Origin: Anaerococcus sp. Marseille-P3625
GTDB taxonomy: Bacteria; Bacillota; Clostridia; Tissierellales; Peptoniphilaceae
Assembly (NCBI RefSeq): GCF_900232825.1
Contig: NZ_OCTP01000011.1
Location: forward strand, 248,001-312,000
Direction of reading: 5' to 3'
DNA length: 64,000 nucleotides
Part shown: in pieces, positions 30,401 to 38,869 of the stretch
Layout of the letters: each line of letters starts with the position of its first letter
Numbering within the stretch: the first letter of the stretch is position 1
Notes under the pieces: generated by a model
The model's database searches: none
Seen by the model: only the letters and a program-made list of their open reading frames with translations
Told to the model about the DNA's origin: nothing
Translations under genes and position numbers: made by a program

Positions 30401-30877
30401 ATCGTTTGCTCTTAATATCAAGCTTTCTTTTAATCTATCAGCTCCTGGCAACCCATAATTAGGTGTACCACTTGCAGGAGAAACAAGCCTTTGATCGTCA
30501 ATAGATTGTATAGCTTCTCTTTGAAGTCTTACTCCTATAGTTTCAAGACCTTTTCCTCTTATTCTTACAGTCTGTTTATAAAAATCTCTTACTATTCCAG
30601 CTAAATAAATTTTTCCATCTGTAACTGTTACATTCTTTTCTATGGATCCTTCTATATCTTCAATAAGTATTTGTGCTCCACTTTTTATATCTCCATCTTT
30701 CAAAAAACAATCAGCAATATTTTTAACTATTCTTTTTTGACTAGATTGTAATTCGTTTAGTTCTCTACTTTGAAGATGAAATCCAGGTCTAAATAACAAT
30801 TGAGTATAATTATTATCTAGATTTATGTCATAATATGGTGCTTGTGACAAATCAATATTTTTAATTTCTTCTGTCAT
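27461..30877 (-). CDS. Large baseplate/tail fibre protein, DUF4815
   Basis: Protein of 1138 residues. The N-terminal half matches DUF4815 (LLFRPGFHLQSRELNELQS, LKDGDIKSGAQILIED, VTVTDGKIYLAGIVRDF). A Thr/Ser-rich segment at about 640-670 and an Ig-like domain (about 675-760) come next, then TTTTHTTTTHKTYTT and a C-terminal jelly-roll-like region (VAQTFSVGKDQMLNSIGLYF). It is probably the structural tail fibre or baseplate periphery. Start at 30877 (AGGAGG 5 bases upstream). Confidence 0.8.
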   Translation of the reverse strand: MTEEIKNIDLSQAPYYDINLDNNYTQLLFRPGFHLQSRELNELQSSQKRIVKNIADCFLKDGDIKSGAQILIEDIEGSIEKNVTVTDGKIYLAGIVRDFYKQTVRIRGKGLETIGVRLQREAIQSIDDQRLVSPASGTPNYGLPGADRLKESLILRANDDKATTIYVLQDGELVTNNKNDEDTIFNKFLALLARRTYDESGHYKVRGMELSQKAQSDEECLYLNLSSGKAYVKGWEIEKQTATTIPIPRANVTRNIIAEPKIFETGNSRYLLNNSPVAKIDRLISVIQVSQRLTRQGSVNGTDPIPSQFTPVAQILSVKQTNTNTTYSKNVDYVLESDTIRWLDGGKQPDLGTSYEVELTYNKAMLADKDYKLTVDRGNYYIEILDGDMPVDKSQMIVDYTFYLHYIASITIDEKGMLRVITGQSDTVDKVAPADITDQDVLLLGYVQVAPVNDVLKIINSRSLRSDMARIQRMFERLEDMELNQAITDLDKEALEGEEATQLKGILTDGFMGFSKADINHPDYNASIDVTTNELTLGYKFSINKLSIDKENSKDIKEYERIVTASGKEIIGDKQPYATRAYRINPFTAFPKTPSVKIYPQVDNWVETNSIVLRENGGTEVSFNSIRRDNGKQGPLLGDGWAWSSTTSQSASTSSYQTTSTSVNVTESAIEYMRPIEITVTATRFLPKQDNIKILFNDIEVDAKPLSENNKGADGQLIADTNGEVKASFTIPAKVRCGTVSVDVFAEDNPKLRGKTPFTANGILETTTTTHTTTTHKTYTTVYTTNWFQRNIVDPVAQTFSVGKDQMLNSIGLYFASKDKDYDLRIQIRKCDNGYPGQEILTEKVINFDEINISEDSTGQTKIDFDNPVYLKANEQYAITVLSNSSTASIYVQELGKRDLASKKLILENPYLPGLMFESSNAIAWSAKQDFNLKFDLYTNDYVRESYVYFNSIKGIEYDSIKILSDTSVPLDCSLEWSYSTDESKTWFPIAVDNQMNLLKKVDNVTIRAIMTTKGNLSPAIALDSLLLVGCLNDSKSSYISRNVVTDVKYSDIKVVVDVYAPSGTGVVFYYAVDRDGKEWKKLSQKGEGKVKKVGGYIEYTYEATETSPQNNFRIKVDLSSNNPALIPTVRRLKCIMK

Positions 30878-30885
30878 ATATCCTC

Positions 30886-31440
30886 CTAGCACTCAATAAT
30901 CATAAAGTAGCTATCTTTAGTATCTGATTGTCTTGTTGTTACTTTTCTATTTGCTATCACTTCAAGAACACCAACATCTTCTATATCCTCTGGCAATAAA
31001 ATTCTTTTATTTTCGTTGCCATTTTTTGGTGTAACTCTTGAAAATATGCCTATTTGCCTATAAGTAACTGGTGGCAATTCATCAAAATATATGGTGCTTT
31101 CAATCAAAACCCATCTGGATTTTAGCTTCAAAGCTTCTTCTTTTGTCAAAGTTTTAAATTTTATCTTTGCATATTCAATTTCTCCAGACTCATCTGGAAT
31201 TACCATAGAAACTCTGTCCGCTTTTTTCATACCTACTAACTCATCAAGGTTTTCAGCATCAAGATTTGGTTCAGGTGGCACAAAGCCATCTTTGTTTTCA
31301 TTTTCCCATGGACTAGTTCTGCCAAGACCAATAAAGATGTTTCCTTGTTCCAATAAGGATAAGGCTCTGGAACAATGGGCTGTGTTAGTTATTATTGGCA
31401 ATCTTTCGTAAATATTTGTATTGACTGTTTTAATAGCCAT
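30886..31440 (-). CDS. Baseplate wedge-like protein
   Basis: Protein of 184 residues with IFIGLGRTSPWENENKDG, VPPEPNLD and GMKKADRVSMVIPD. The GRT-W and PPEP pattern is shared with baseplate wedge and fibre-hinge proteins of T4-like and SPO1-like phages. It lies between the gpI-like gene and the DUF4815 fibre gene, the expected site for the outer wedge. Confidence 0.65.
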   Translation of the reverse strand: MAIKTVNTNIYERLPIITNTAHCSRALSLLEQGNIFIGLGRTSPWENENKDGFVPPEPNLDAENLDELVGMKKADRVSMVIPDESGEIEYAKIKFKTLTKEEALKLKSRWVLIESTIYFDELPPVTYRQIGIFSRVTPKNGNENKRILLPEDIEDVGVLEVIANRKVTTRQSDTKDSYFMIIEC

Positions 31441-31441
31441 C

Positions 31442-32458
31442 TTATTTGATCCTTTCTGTTCTAACTTCTATAGGTTTTAAAGTCATAGTAAGTCTTCCTT
31501 CCTTTTGTCTATCTGCACTAAATGATTCGTTTTCAAGTGCATAAGCTTCTTCTAGGCTCGGGTTTTCTTTTTCTAATACCTTTGCTATATCTTCTAAAGA
31601 TAAGATCCCGCCTAAATGATTTCTTAATACTCCTGTTGCATAAATTTCTCTTACCTTGCCAACTCCATCCCAAAACATTATTTGTTTACCTTCAAGAATA
31701 GCTTTGCCATCTAAAATGGTATTTGCTAAATCATCTAATAAGATATCAATTCTTGCATCTGGTACGGTTGCAAATGCATCGTTATTTACATAAGCAATAT
31801 CTATAAAGTGTTCTCTATATATCTTGTTATAAACGTGAGTATTTCTTTCTTCCCAAAATTGGTCTTTAATAATATTCCATCTAGGAGCAATAGAAAATGT
31901 GATTTTTACACCTGCTGCTTTAACTCTGTTAAGATAGTTTATCAAAGCTGGTGTAATATGACTTGAATCTGGTAAAGATATATCTATTACAGAATAGATC
32001 CAATAATCATAAGAAATCAGCCTTCCTTCGCCATCTAAATATTCTCTTTCATCAAGCTTGATAAGCTTTGTCCATGGTTCAAAAATTCTAATGGATTCTG
32101 GCAATAAATTTTCGTTATTGTCTTTGTTGATTTTTCTTGCAGCTGCAATTTTTATGCCTTCTAGTGTGTTCTTTGGGGTCAATATTTCAATTATTATTCT
32201 TTTTCTATAAACATCATCAATTTCTTGGTAGTCTCTTGGTACTCCAAACATATTGCCCCAATAGTCAAGCCAATCGTCATTTGCTGTTTCTAAAGCCATT
32301 TCTAATATAGCTAAATTCAATCCATCTTTTTGAATTACTAAAGCTTGAAATATCGCATCAATAAGTATGCTCTTAGCTCTTCCATCAGCATCAACATTTA
32401 ACTTATACAGTGCTAACAAGGACTTGTAATAAATAGAGTTCAGCAATCTTAATTTCAT
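31442..32458 (-). CDS. Baseplate protein, gpI-like
   Basis: Protein of 338 residues starting MKLRLLNSIYYKSLLALYKL with LETANDDWLDYWGNMFGVPR and DDVYRKRIIIEILTPKNTLE, the typical start of P2 gpI or YmfQ-like baseplate proteins. A C-terminal extension follows (about 220-338). It overlaps in order with the J-like gene upstream, as in P2, Mu and related phages. Confidence 0.8.
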   Translation of the reverse strand: MKLRLLNSIYYKSLLALYKLNVDADGRAKSILIDAIFQALVIQKDGLNLAILEMALETANDDWLDYWGNMFGVPRDYQEIDDVYRKRIIIEILTPKNTLEGIKIAAARKINKDNNENLLPESIRIFEPWTKLIKLDEREYLDGEGRLISYDYWIYSVIDISLPDSSHITPALINYLNRVKAAGVKITFSIAPRWNIIKDQFWEERNTHVYNKIYREHFIDIAYVNNDAFATVPDARIDILLDDLANTILDGKAILEGKQIMFWDGVGKVREIYATGVLRNHLGGILSLEDIAKVLEKENPSLEEAYALENESFSADRQKEGRLTMTLKPIEVRTERIK

Positions 32459-32460
32459 TA

Positions 32461-33546
32461 CTAACTCTTTTCTTTGCCTTTAAGCTTTTCAACGGTAGTA
32501 TTGACTGCTATTACACCGGGTCTAATTATTTCATCTTTTCTTATATTTACATCCTTTAAATTTTCAAGATCAACATAAGCTATAGCTTCACTGTATGAGT
32601 CATATATATAAGCTAATAAAGATGAATATTTAAGGCTTTGAGATACTTTCATATTGTCCATGTATTCTTTAATAGCTACAGTAATCATTGAATCGTATAA
32701 AATGCTATTAACGCCTTCCCTATAAATAACTTTTATATTGTCCACGTCTACAATTCTTTTGACAGCTGGCTTTATAGCTACTTCAATTCCAGCGGATCTA
32801 TATATTTCTACAGCCTTATATACTTCTTCGTAAAGCTCGTTATTTAAGTTTCCTGCTTTATCATGTACATAAGCTAATGCAAATCCAATGTAATTATCAT
32901 CTATATATACACCACTTACGCCAGGAACTTCTTTTATACCATAAGCAATGGCTTCTGCTGTACCTCTTTGTAGAGTATGCACAAATTCTTTAAATCTTTG
33001 TGCTCTACTAGCTTCACTTTCTCTATCTTCACCATTGAAAATATCGTTAGTATTGGCAACATTAGCTATGTTTGCTGAACCCATTTCCATTTTGCAAATT
33101 TCACCAGCTACAGCATTACCTCTTTTGCCTTTTTCGACAGCTTCTATTTTTATTATTATTGATCTGCTACCTTCTTGTACTTTTACGTTTTCAACGCTTT
33201 TATAATATTCTTTTTTAAGCCTATTCTTACCAGTATGAAAAAGACTACCTCTTGGAATTATCATTTCTTGATATAAAGGCTCATCAAAAAAAATTGTTAC
33301 ATAGCCTTCTGCTCTAATTGCAGGTTTTCTTTCAAAAGAAAAAGCATTGTAACAGCTATTCCTAATAGCATGCTCAACGCCTTTTTTAAGATCATAATAA
33401 AATTCTTCTGCTTGTAGTGCTACCGATTCTAGTAGAGTTCTGGTAGCTGAACCGACATTAAAGTCTGTTAGCTTATCAGTTCTTGATGCTACCCAATTGA
33501 TAAGCTCTTCTAAAATACTATTAGCTCCTTTTATTCTAAAGGCCAC
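32461..33546 (-). CDS. Baseplate protein J-like
   Basis: Protein of 361 residues with the baseplate-J features: LINWVASRTDKLTDFNVGSA, then RTLLESVALQAEEFYYDL, IPRGSLFHTG, AVEKGKRGNAVAGEI and the VPGVSGVYIDD turn. It forms the wedge ring joining hub to fibres. I set the start at the second GTG (33546), 8 bases after AGGAGG. Confidence 0.9.
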   Translation of the reverse strand: MAFRIKGANSILEELINWVASRTDKLTDFNVGSATRTLLESVALQAEEFYYDLKKGVEHAIRNSCYNAFSFERKPAIRAEGYVTIFFDEPLYQEMIIPRGSLFHTGKNRLKKEYYKSVENVKVQEGSRSIIIKIEAVEKGKRGNAVAGEICKMEMGSANIANVANTNDIFNGEDRESEASRAQRFKEFVHTLQRGTAEAIAYGIKEVPGVSGVYIDDNYIGFALAYVHDKAGNLNNELYEEVYKAVEIYRSAGIEVAIKPAVKRIVDVDNIKVIYREGVNSILYDSMITVAIKEYMDNMKVSQSLKYSSLLAYIYDSYSEAIAYVDLENLKDVNIRKDEIIRPGVIAVNTTVEKLKGKEKS

Positions 33547-33558
33547 GCTTCTCACCTC

Positions 33559-34203
33559 CTATAATATATATTCAAAGCTAAAAGGCTTGCCAGGCTCTAT
33601 TGGAATAACCTTAGCTCTAATAATCACTTGTCCGTCAATAACTTCTGCATCGATATCTTTTATATCTTTGACTCTAAAGTCCGATCTAATGCAAGATTCA
33701 ACTTCAAATATTATTTTATTTACGTTTTCTTGACTGTAATTTTTGCCATAGTATCTACTAAGCCTAGATCCAAATTCAGGGTGCATAAACAAGCTCCCTT
33801 TTTCAACTGAAAGCCTTGATAATAGTTGCTGACCTAAATTTTCAAGTCCTTTTACAATATCAACATCTGAATGGTTGACTTCCAAATGACCTTTTACATC
33901 ATGGTCTACCGTCTTATTGTGGTATAAGTCTAAATCCATTCCATAAGCAACAGCTTCTATTTCTGATTTGTCATTGCTATTAGCAACAGAATAAGCTTGG
34001 CTAGTTGGTATTAGTATATACTCACCTAATTTAGCAACTTTCTTATCTCCATAATCTAAAAATCCTTCGTGAACCGAATCTATGTAAGGAGAATCTAATT
34101 GATTGACCTCTACAATTTCACGCCAATTTTTAATATCATATTTTTTAGCTATTCTTTGTAAAGAATCTCCCAATTCTATTCTGTGTGTAATAAGTCCATT
34201 CAT
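33559..34203 (-). CDS. Baseplate wedge protein: LysM-like N-terminus, gp25/gpW-like C-terminus
   Basis: Protein of 214 residues. Residues 1-70 look like a LysM domain (HRIELGDSLQRIAKKYDI, WREIVEVNQLDSPYID, LGEYILIPT). The C-terminal 110 match T4 gp25/P2 gpW (KGSLFMHPEFGSRLSRYYGK, VESCIRSDFRVKDI, IDGQVIIRAKVIPI). gp25 nucleates the sheath. The fusion with LysM is unusual for gp25 itself; elsewhere these are often separate genes. Confidence 0.85.
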   Translation of the reverse strand: MNGLITHRIELGDSLQRIAKKYDIKNWREIVEVNQLDSPYIDSVHEGFLDYGDKKVAKLGEYILIPTSQAYSVANSNDKSEIEAVAYGMDLDLYHNKTVDHDVKGHLEVNHSDVDIVKGLENLGQQLLSRLSVEKGSLFMHPEFGSRLSRYYGKNYSQENVNKIIFEVESCIRSDFRVKDIKDIDAEVIDGQVIIRAKVIPIEPGKPFSFEYIL

Positions 34204-34886
34204 AGCTCGCCCACCTCAATAAAATCATGTTTAAGCTTTTTCTTTATCAACCATAAGTTAGTTAACAAGCACGTTAGATGATTATTTAGATCTGTTGTTT
34301 TATTCAAATTATAGTCTTCTAGCTTATCTTTGACATAATAAACATTATTTATAAGCCTATCAAGTCTTTCTTCTCTAAGCTCGCCATATTCAATATCTAT
34401 ATCTAATATATAATGCTTGTATAGCTCATATCTTAGACTATAAGAGTCAAGTAGGATAAAAAGTATATAAGTATATAAATAGCTTTTTTTAATCTCGTGT
34501 AAACTCTCTAAACAATCAAATATAGCACTGTCATTCTTAAATTTGTTTATAGAATAGAAGAAAAGCATATCATTTAATGATAATGTGTTCTTAACATCAC
34601 CTGGAAAGTTGGTAAAAGATTGTGTCTGTATAAAGTAGCTCGTATCAAGTACGTTTTTGTCCATTGCAAGTACTTTCTTGTGGATATTATAAGTACTGAT
34701 ACTTATTTTGTTTTCAAATTTATATTTAATCCCACTTTTGTAGTATTTATCATTGTTTACATCTAAGCAAACAAGGGAAGCAAATCTAAGATTCTTACAT
34801 ATTTGGTAAGCCGTTGAAGGGCACCATCTTATAGAATTAACTTTGCAACCTACTAAAGGGGATAAGTTTTCAATTAATTGGATCAT
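34200..34886 (-). CDS. Baseplate-region hypothetical protein
   Basis: Protein of 228 residues, aromatic and helical (LFFYSINKFKNDSAIFDCLE, LLDSYSLRYELYKHYILDID), start at 34886 with AAAGGA 6 bases upstream. No named family. Its place between the gp25-like gene and the 202-residue baseplate gene implies a baseplate or assembly role. Confidence 0.6.
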   Translation of the reverse strand: MIQLIENLSPLVGCKVNSIRWCPSTAYQICKNLRFASLVCLDVNNDKYYKSGIKYKFENKISISTYNIHKKVLAMDKNVLDTSYFIQTQSFTNFPGDVKNTLSLNDMLFFYSINKFKNDSAIFDCLESLHEIKKSYLYTYILFILLDSYSLRYELYKHYILDIDIEYGELREERLDRLINNVYYVKDKLEDYNLNKTTDLNNHLTCLLTNLWLIKKKLKHDFIEVGEL

Positions 34887-34888
34887 AA

Positions 34889-35497
34889 TCAATCCTTTGT
34901 TAAATTAACTTTGCTAAACTTTGTATCGTTAGTGTCAAGTTTTTCTATTACATCTCTATCTCTTACTGTTATTGTTATCGTTTTAGGACTTTCTAATGGA
35001 TTTCCTATTACTTGTATTTCGGGACTTTCTACTGCATCTCCAACACGTCTTAATACATAAAGTTGTATATCATATTTGTATATTAGTGGCTGGTTAACAT
35101 TTCTAGAAATATTTAATCTAATTGGTATTGTTACGTATGCTTCGCCATCAGTATGATTATAAAAGTTTAAAAAGTCCTTTACTGGTCTTCCATCTCTTAT
35201 ATCATCCATAACTGTTAACATAGTTTTTTTAAGGCTTAGAAACTTTTGATATCCATGTGCTGGATCTTTTCCTGTTCCTTTGTAGCCTGTAGTGCCTACT
35301 ATATTAAGTTCTTTTAATCCGGATCCAAACAAATCAACTACTGCTCCAACTTTTGTATAATGTACATTTACTCTATTTGGAATTTTTAAATCATAAGTTT
35401 CTGGGTTTAAATCAAATACATAGGATTGATTTTTATATTCCAACTCCATTCTTTTTAATCTATTAATTCCATCATAAGCATTACCATTCAAGGCCAT
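34889..35497 (-). CDS. Baseplate/tail connector protein
   Basis: Protein of 202 residues with FDLNPETYDLKIPNRVNVHY, VDLFGSGLKELNIVGTTGYK and YIYKYDIQLYVLRR-like strands. The pattern of NPE..., GxGL..L.I.GTTG is common in hub-adaptor proteins beside LysM baseplate genes in Firmicute myophages. Probable hub-wedge adaptor. Confidence 0.65.
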   Translation of the reverse strand: MALNGNAYDGINRLKRMELEYKNQSYVFDLNPETYDLKIPNRVNVHYTKVGAVVDLFGSGLKELNIVGTTGYKGTGKDPAHGYQKFLSLKKTMLTVMDDIRDGRPVKDFLNFYNHTDGEAYVTIPIRLNISRNVNQPLIYKYDIQLYVLRRVGDAVESPEIQVIGNPLESPKTITITVRDRDVIEKLDTNDTKFSKVNLTKD

Positions 35498-36785
35498 TTT
35501 TATTTCCTGTTCCTGTTTCGCCTGGATCGATAAATCTTATAGGCTTACTATCGTATCTATCAATTGGCGAATTAGATCCTTTGATTTCATTTACTTCGGG
35601 TGCAATTAAATTTATACTACTACCGGATCTTATGTTAACACTTCCTTTTGAGTTAATGGTTGTTTCACCTATAGAGTCTATTCTAACATCACTATCAGAA
35701 AGTATTTTTACTTTTTGCTCTGTTTTAATTTCAACATCTTCTGATGTTTCCAATCTTACTCCCTTTTCAGTAAAAGATAACTTTGTTTGTCCTTTGTCAG
35801 TTTGCCTAAATAATGATAAAGTCCCATCATTTTCAATTTTAACACTTGCAAGTTCCACTATATCTGGGACTTCCATTTCTGGTCTAGGATTTTCTTCAAA
35901 ATGTTTTCTCATTATCTTAGACTCTGATTTTCTTAATGTTCTTCTGTCGTATTCTTTAGGCTCGTCATCTCTTCTAAGCCTTTTGAACGTTTTAGGTTGT
36001 GTTCTAATTTCAAAATTCTTATTTTCATCTATACCTATAGTAAATAAAAAGTCGGGTGTATCTTGAGAATATCTTGTAATGCCTAATTGTGCATCGTGAT
36101 ACCATCTGTTGTATTTTGCATCAGCCCTATCTTCTACAGAATCTTTTGTAACTCTTAGATAGTTAAAGGGTTCTATTAAGCTTGTATGCAAGTTGTGGCG
36201 AATAGTTTTGTTTGTCTTTTTGTTTTTAAGCGTTAAATCTTCAAAGTTAAAAGCATCTTCTCTATGATCACTCATTTTATGGATTTTACCTACAGAAAAA
36301 GCACATGAACTTTCAACATTTTCATATTCACCACTACCATTTCTATAAGTATAAGATTGATCCTTATTTACTCTTGCGCTTTCGCCACGTGTAGCTACAG
36401 CTTCACCATAAGCATCTATTCTAGGATTTACATTAGTTTTATTTTTATTCCAGGTTGGAAGAGTTCCAATAATAATAGGTTTATATTTTTCAGATCCTAT
36501 AAAAGCAAGTACAACTCTTTGACCTACTTGCAAAGGCGTGTAATCTCCATAATACATATCTGATTCTTCATCATAACCAGAATAGCTTTCTAATTGTACA
36601 CAAGAATTAACTATTCCATTTGTTATTTGATTATCCCCTACAAAAGAACCTGATTGTAGCAAAACATCAGCTGTACCATTTTTATCATATACTCTTGTTA
36701 CAGTACCTGTTATGATTTTCCCTTGATTGTCTGCATCTGCTCTTCCTCCGTATTGGACTTCACCTAAACTTGATTGTAATCTCAT
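35481..36785 (-). CDS. Baseplate spike protein, gp5/gpV-like
   Basis: Protein of 434 residues. N-terminal OB fold (KIITGTVTRVYDKNGTADVL, PLQVGQRVVLAFIGSEKYKP, IIIGTLP) and a C-terminal repeating beta region (LSFTEKGVRLETSEDVEI, KVKILSDSDVRIDSIGETTI, NSKGSVNIRSGSSINLIAPE) that forms the central needle. It pierces the host envelope on contraction. Start at the second ATG, 5 bases after AGGAGG. Confidence 0.85.
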   Translation of the reverse strand: MRLQSSLGEVQYGGRADADNQGKIITGTVTRVYDKNGTADVLLQSGSFVGDNQITNGIVNSCVQLESYSGYDEESDMYYGDYTPLQVGQRVVLAFIGSEKYKPIIIGTLPTWNKNKTNVNPRIDAYGEAVATRGESARVNKDQSYTYRNGSGEYENVESSCAFSVGKIHKMSDHREDAFNFEDLTLKNKKTNKTIRHNLHTSLIEPFNYLRVTKDSVEDRADAKYNRWYHDAQLGITRYSQDTPDFLFTIGIDENKNFEIRTQPKTFKRLRRDDEPKEYDRRTLRKSESKIMRKHFEENPRPEMEVPDIVELASVKIENDGTLSLFRQTDKGQTKLSFTEKGVRLETSEDVEIKTEQKVKILSDSDVRIDSIGETTINSKGSVNIRSGSSINLIAPEVNEIKGSNSPIDRYDSKPIRFIDPGETGTGNKNGLEW

Positions 36786-36793
36786 CATTCCTC

Positions 36794-38866
36794 CTACAAA
36801 CCATATATTCTAAGTCCACAATTCCAATTTGCTGGATTATATTTTCTGCCTGGGCCAGAAGGTACACCATAATCATGTGCCCCAAATGTTCTACCATCAT
36901 CAGATAGAAATTCTGTATGCTCATTTCTTAATAGTATATCCCAAGGTTTAACCTCACTAAGTGGTATTTTATACCATAGCTTTAGTTTCTCCCCTTGTTC
37001 TATCATTGTATAAGTTGATGGAGCCCATGTTCCATGCCAATCTCTGCCCTGTGCTTCCATTGCTACCTTGTATACCAAACTAGAACAATCTGAAATTCCA
37101 TCATTCATTCTTAATGATCCCATATCATAACGTTCATTTGCGTGACTCCAAGCTATAGAAGCAATACTTGCTCTAAATCCAGTAGGATCTGAATATTTAA
37201 TCGGTACATATCCTCCGCTTGTACTACCGCCATATTGAACTGGTATATCCATTGATGAATAGTCCATGCCTGTTATTTCTGTCATATCATCCGCGGTTAT
37301 CATCTGCCATTGATTCCAAGGCTTTTTAAATCGACTACCGTATTTTAAGCCTCTAGTTACTTGTAAAGTTGTTTTCCGACCTTCTGCATAAACAAAACTG
37401 TGACTAACATTTTCAATATAGTATTCCATATCAGTAGTTGGTACTAATAACCTACAACCAACTTTATATACAGCATCACCTCTTAAAATGAAACTACCGT
37501 TTTCCATCATTCCATTTTTGATATTCCAATTAAATAAATCAATGGTCTTCTGTGATACTTGAGAGTCATCTTCTTTGTTGGCTTCGCTTATAATTGATTC
37601 CATATTTGATTTAGCTTCATCTACACTATCTTTGACTATTTCTTCTTCTAGTTTTTTCTTTTTATATTCTAGTTCATCTTTAGATAGTCCCATATAATTA
37701 GTTTCACGTCTAACATCGCTGTAACTAAGGTCTGTAGATTTTGCTTCTTCTTTAGCTTCTTTTGCTGCATCATCTATGTTCTTTTGATCAAATTCTTTTT
37801 TCCAAAATTCAAGATCTTTTTCATAATCACTTTTTTCATGAATACCAACATCCCATTCACCGCTACCCTCACTAGCTCCAGTAGGGCCATAAGCTCCAGC
37901 GCTAGAATATTTACTAGTAACTTGTAATCTTCTTAGTCCATATCTGTCATAATAAGGTTTATACCAAATAGGAGGGCCAAATAATTGATCGTAATCTGTT
38001 ATTAAGCTTTCGCCCTTAACAGAATAAACTGTATAAGACTCCAAATCAGATGTGCCTAATTCTTCATCCATAATATCTTTATCATCTATCTTATATAATG
38101 GTAGATTTGCCCAATCTGTAGGATTAAAAGGTGTCGGTCTTGATATAAGGGTCGGTTTATCATCAACCACTTCCCAAAACAACTCATTAAAAGGAGCGTT
38201 TCTTAATTCTTTTAAGTAAGTCCATAAACTGCCTTGAAACTCATAAGCTGTAAAATTATTCCCCAAAGACTCTTGACGTTGTCTTGCATTATCAAGATAT
38301 ATGCCTTTAAAATAATCTTTGAATGATTTTCCATTAGCAAAATTAAGATTTATGCCCTTATCAAGATAGAAATCAACAACAGTCTTAATAAGTTTTGATG
38401 GAGAGTTTTGACTTACAATAGCATCTTGACCTTGGTAAAATCCACACATATTGTAGCTTGCATTTATTTCTTGCACTGCTCCAATGTCAAATTGCATAAA
38501 GGCTTTATTAAAACCTCTACCTGTTATGTTTATAATTCTTTTAGGCACTAGATCTACGTACACTAAAGATTTGTAAGAATTATCTACCATGCCAAACAAA
38601 ACAGTCCCTTTTTTATCACCTCTGCCTAATTCAATAATAACAAGATCACAAGAATGTATTTTATCATACCATTCTTGCTTAAAGGCTAAGGATATAGAAA
38701 AAGTTGCACAATCATCAGCTCCTACATCTCTTGTAGTTTCAAGCGATAGTACATCAAAATCAAGGTTCTTATTTGTTGTAGGGTTGGCTAATTGAAATAT
38801 CTCTACGTTACCCTTTTCTGTGGCAAATGTAATTTTACAATAAGGGTTGCTTACATAGCTATACAT
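36794..38866 (-). CDS. Baseplate hub protein with C-terminal NlpC/P60-like domain
   Basis: Protein of 690 residues. The first 340 match the gpD/gp27-like hub (FSISLAFKQEWYDKIHSCDL, VDLVPKRIINITGRGFNKAF). A coiled coil lies at about 380-450. The C-terminal 130 (about 555-690) are a peptidase-like domain: Cys in GISDCSSLVYKVAMEAQGR, and a His in GRTFGAHDYGVP. The domain would cut the wall during DNA injection. The same DCSS core is seen in the endolysin. Confidence 0.85.
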   Translation of the reverse strand: MYSYVSNPYCKITFATEKGNVEIFQLANPTTNKNLDFDVLSLETTRDVGADDCATFSISLAFKQEWYDKIHSCDLVIIELGRGDKKGTVLFGMVDNSYKSLVYVDLVPKRIINITGRGFNKAFMQFDIGAVQEINASYNMCGFYQGQDAIVSQNSPSKLIKTVVDFYLDKGINLNFANGKSFKDYFKGIYLDNARQRQESLGNNFTAYEFQGSLWTYLKELRNAPFNELFWEVVDDKPTLISRPTPFNPTDWANLPLYKIDDKDIMDEELGTSDLESYTVYSVKGESLITDYDQLFGPPIWYKPYYDRYGLRRLQVTSKYSSAGAYGPTGASEGSGEWDVGIHEKSDYEKDLEFWKKEFDQKNIDDAAKEAKEEAKSTDLSYSDVRRETNYMGLSKDELEYKKKKLEEEIVKDSVDEAKSNMESIISEANKEDDSQVSQKTIDLFNWNIKNGMMENGSFILRGDAVYKVGCRLLVPTTDMEYYIENVSHSFVYAEGRKTTLQVTRGLKYGSRFKKPWNQWQMITADDMTEITGMDYSSMDIPVQYGGSTSGGYVPIKYSDPTGFRASIASIAWSHANERYDMGSLRMNDGISDCSSLVYKVAMEAQGRDWHGTWAPSTYTMIEQGEKLKLWYKIPLSEVKPWDILLRNEHTEFLSDDGRTFGAHDYGVPSGPGRKYNPANWNCGLRIYGL

Positions 38867-38869
38867 TTA

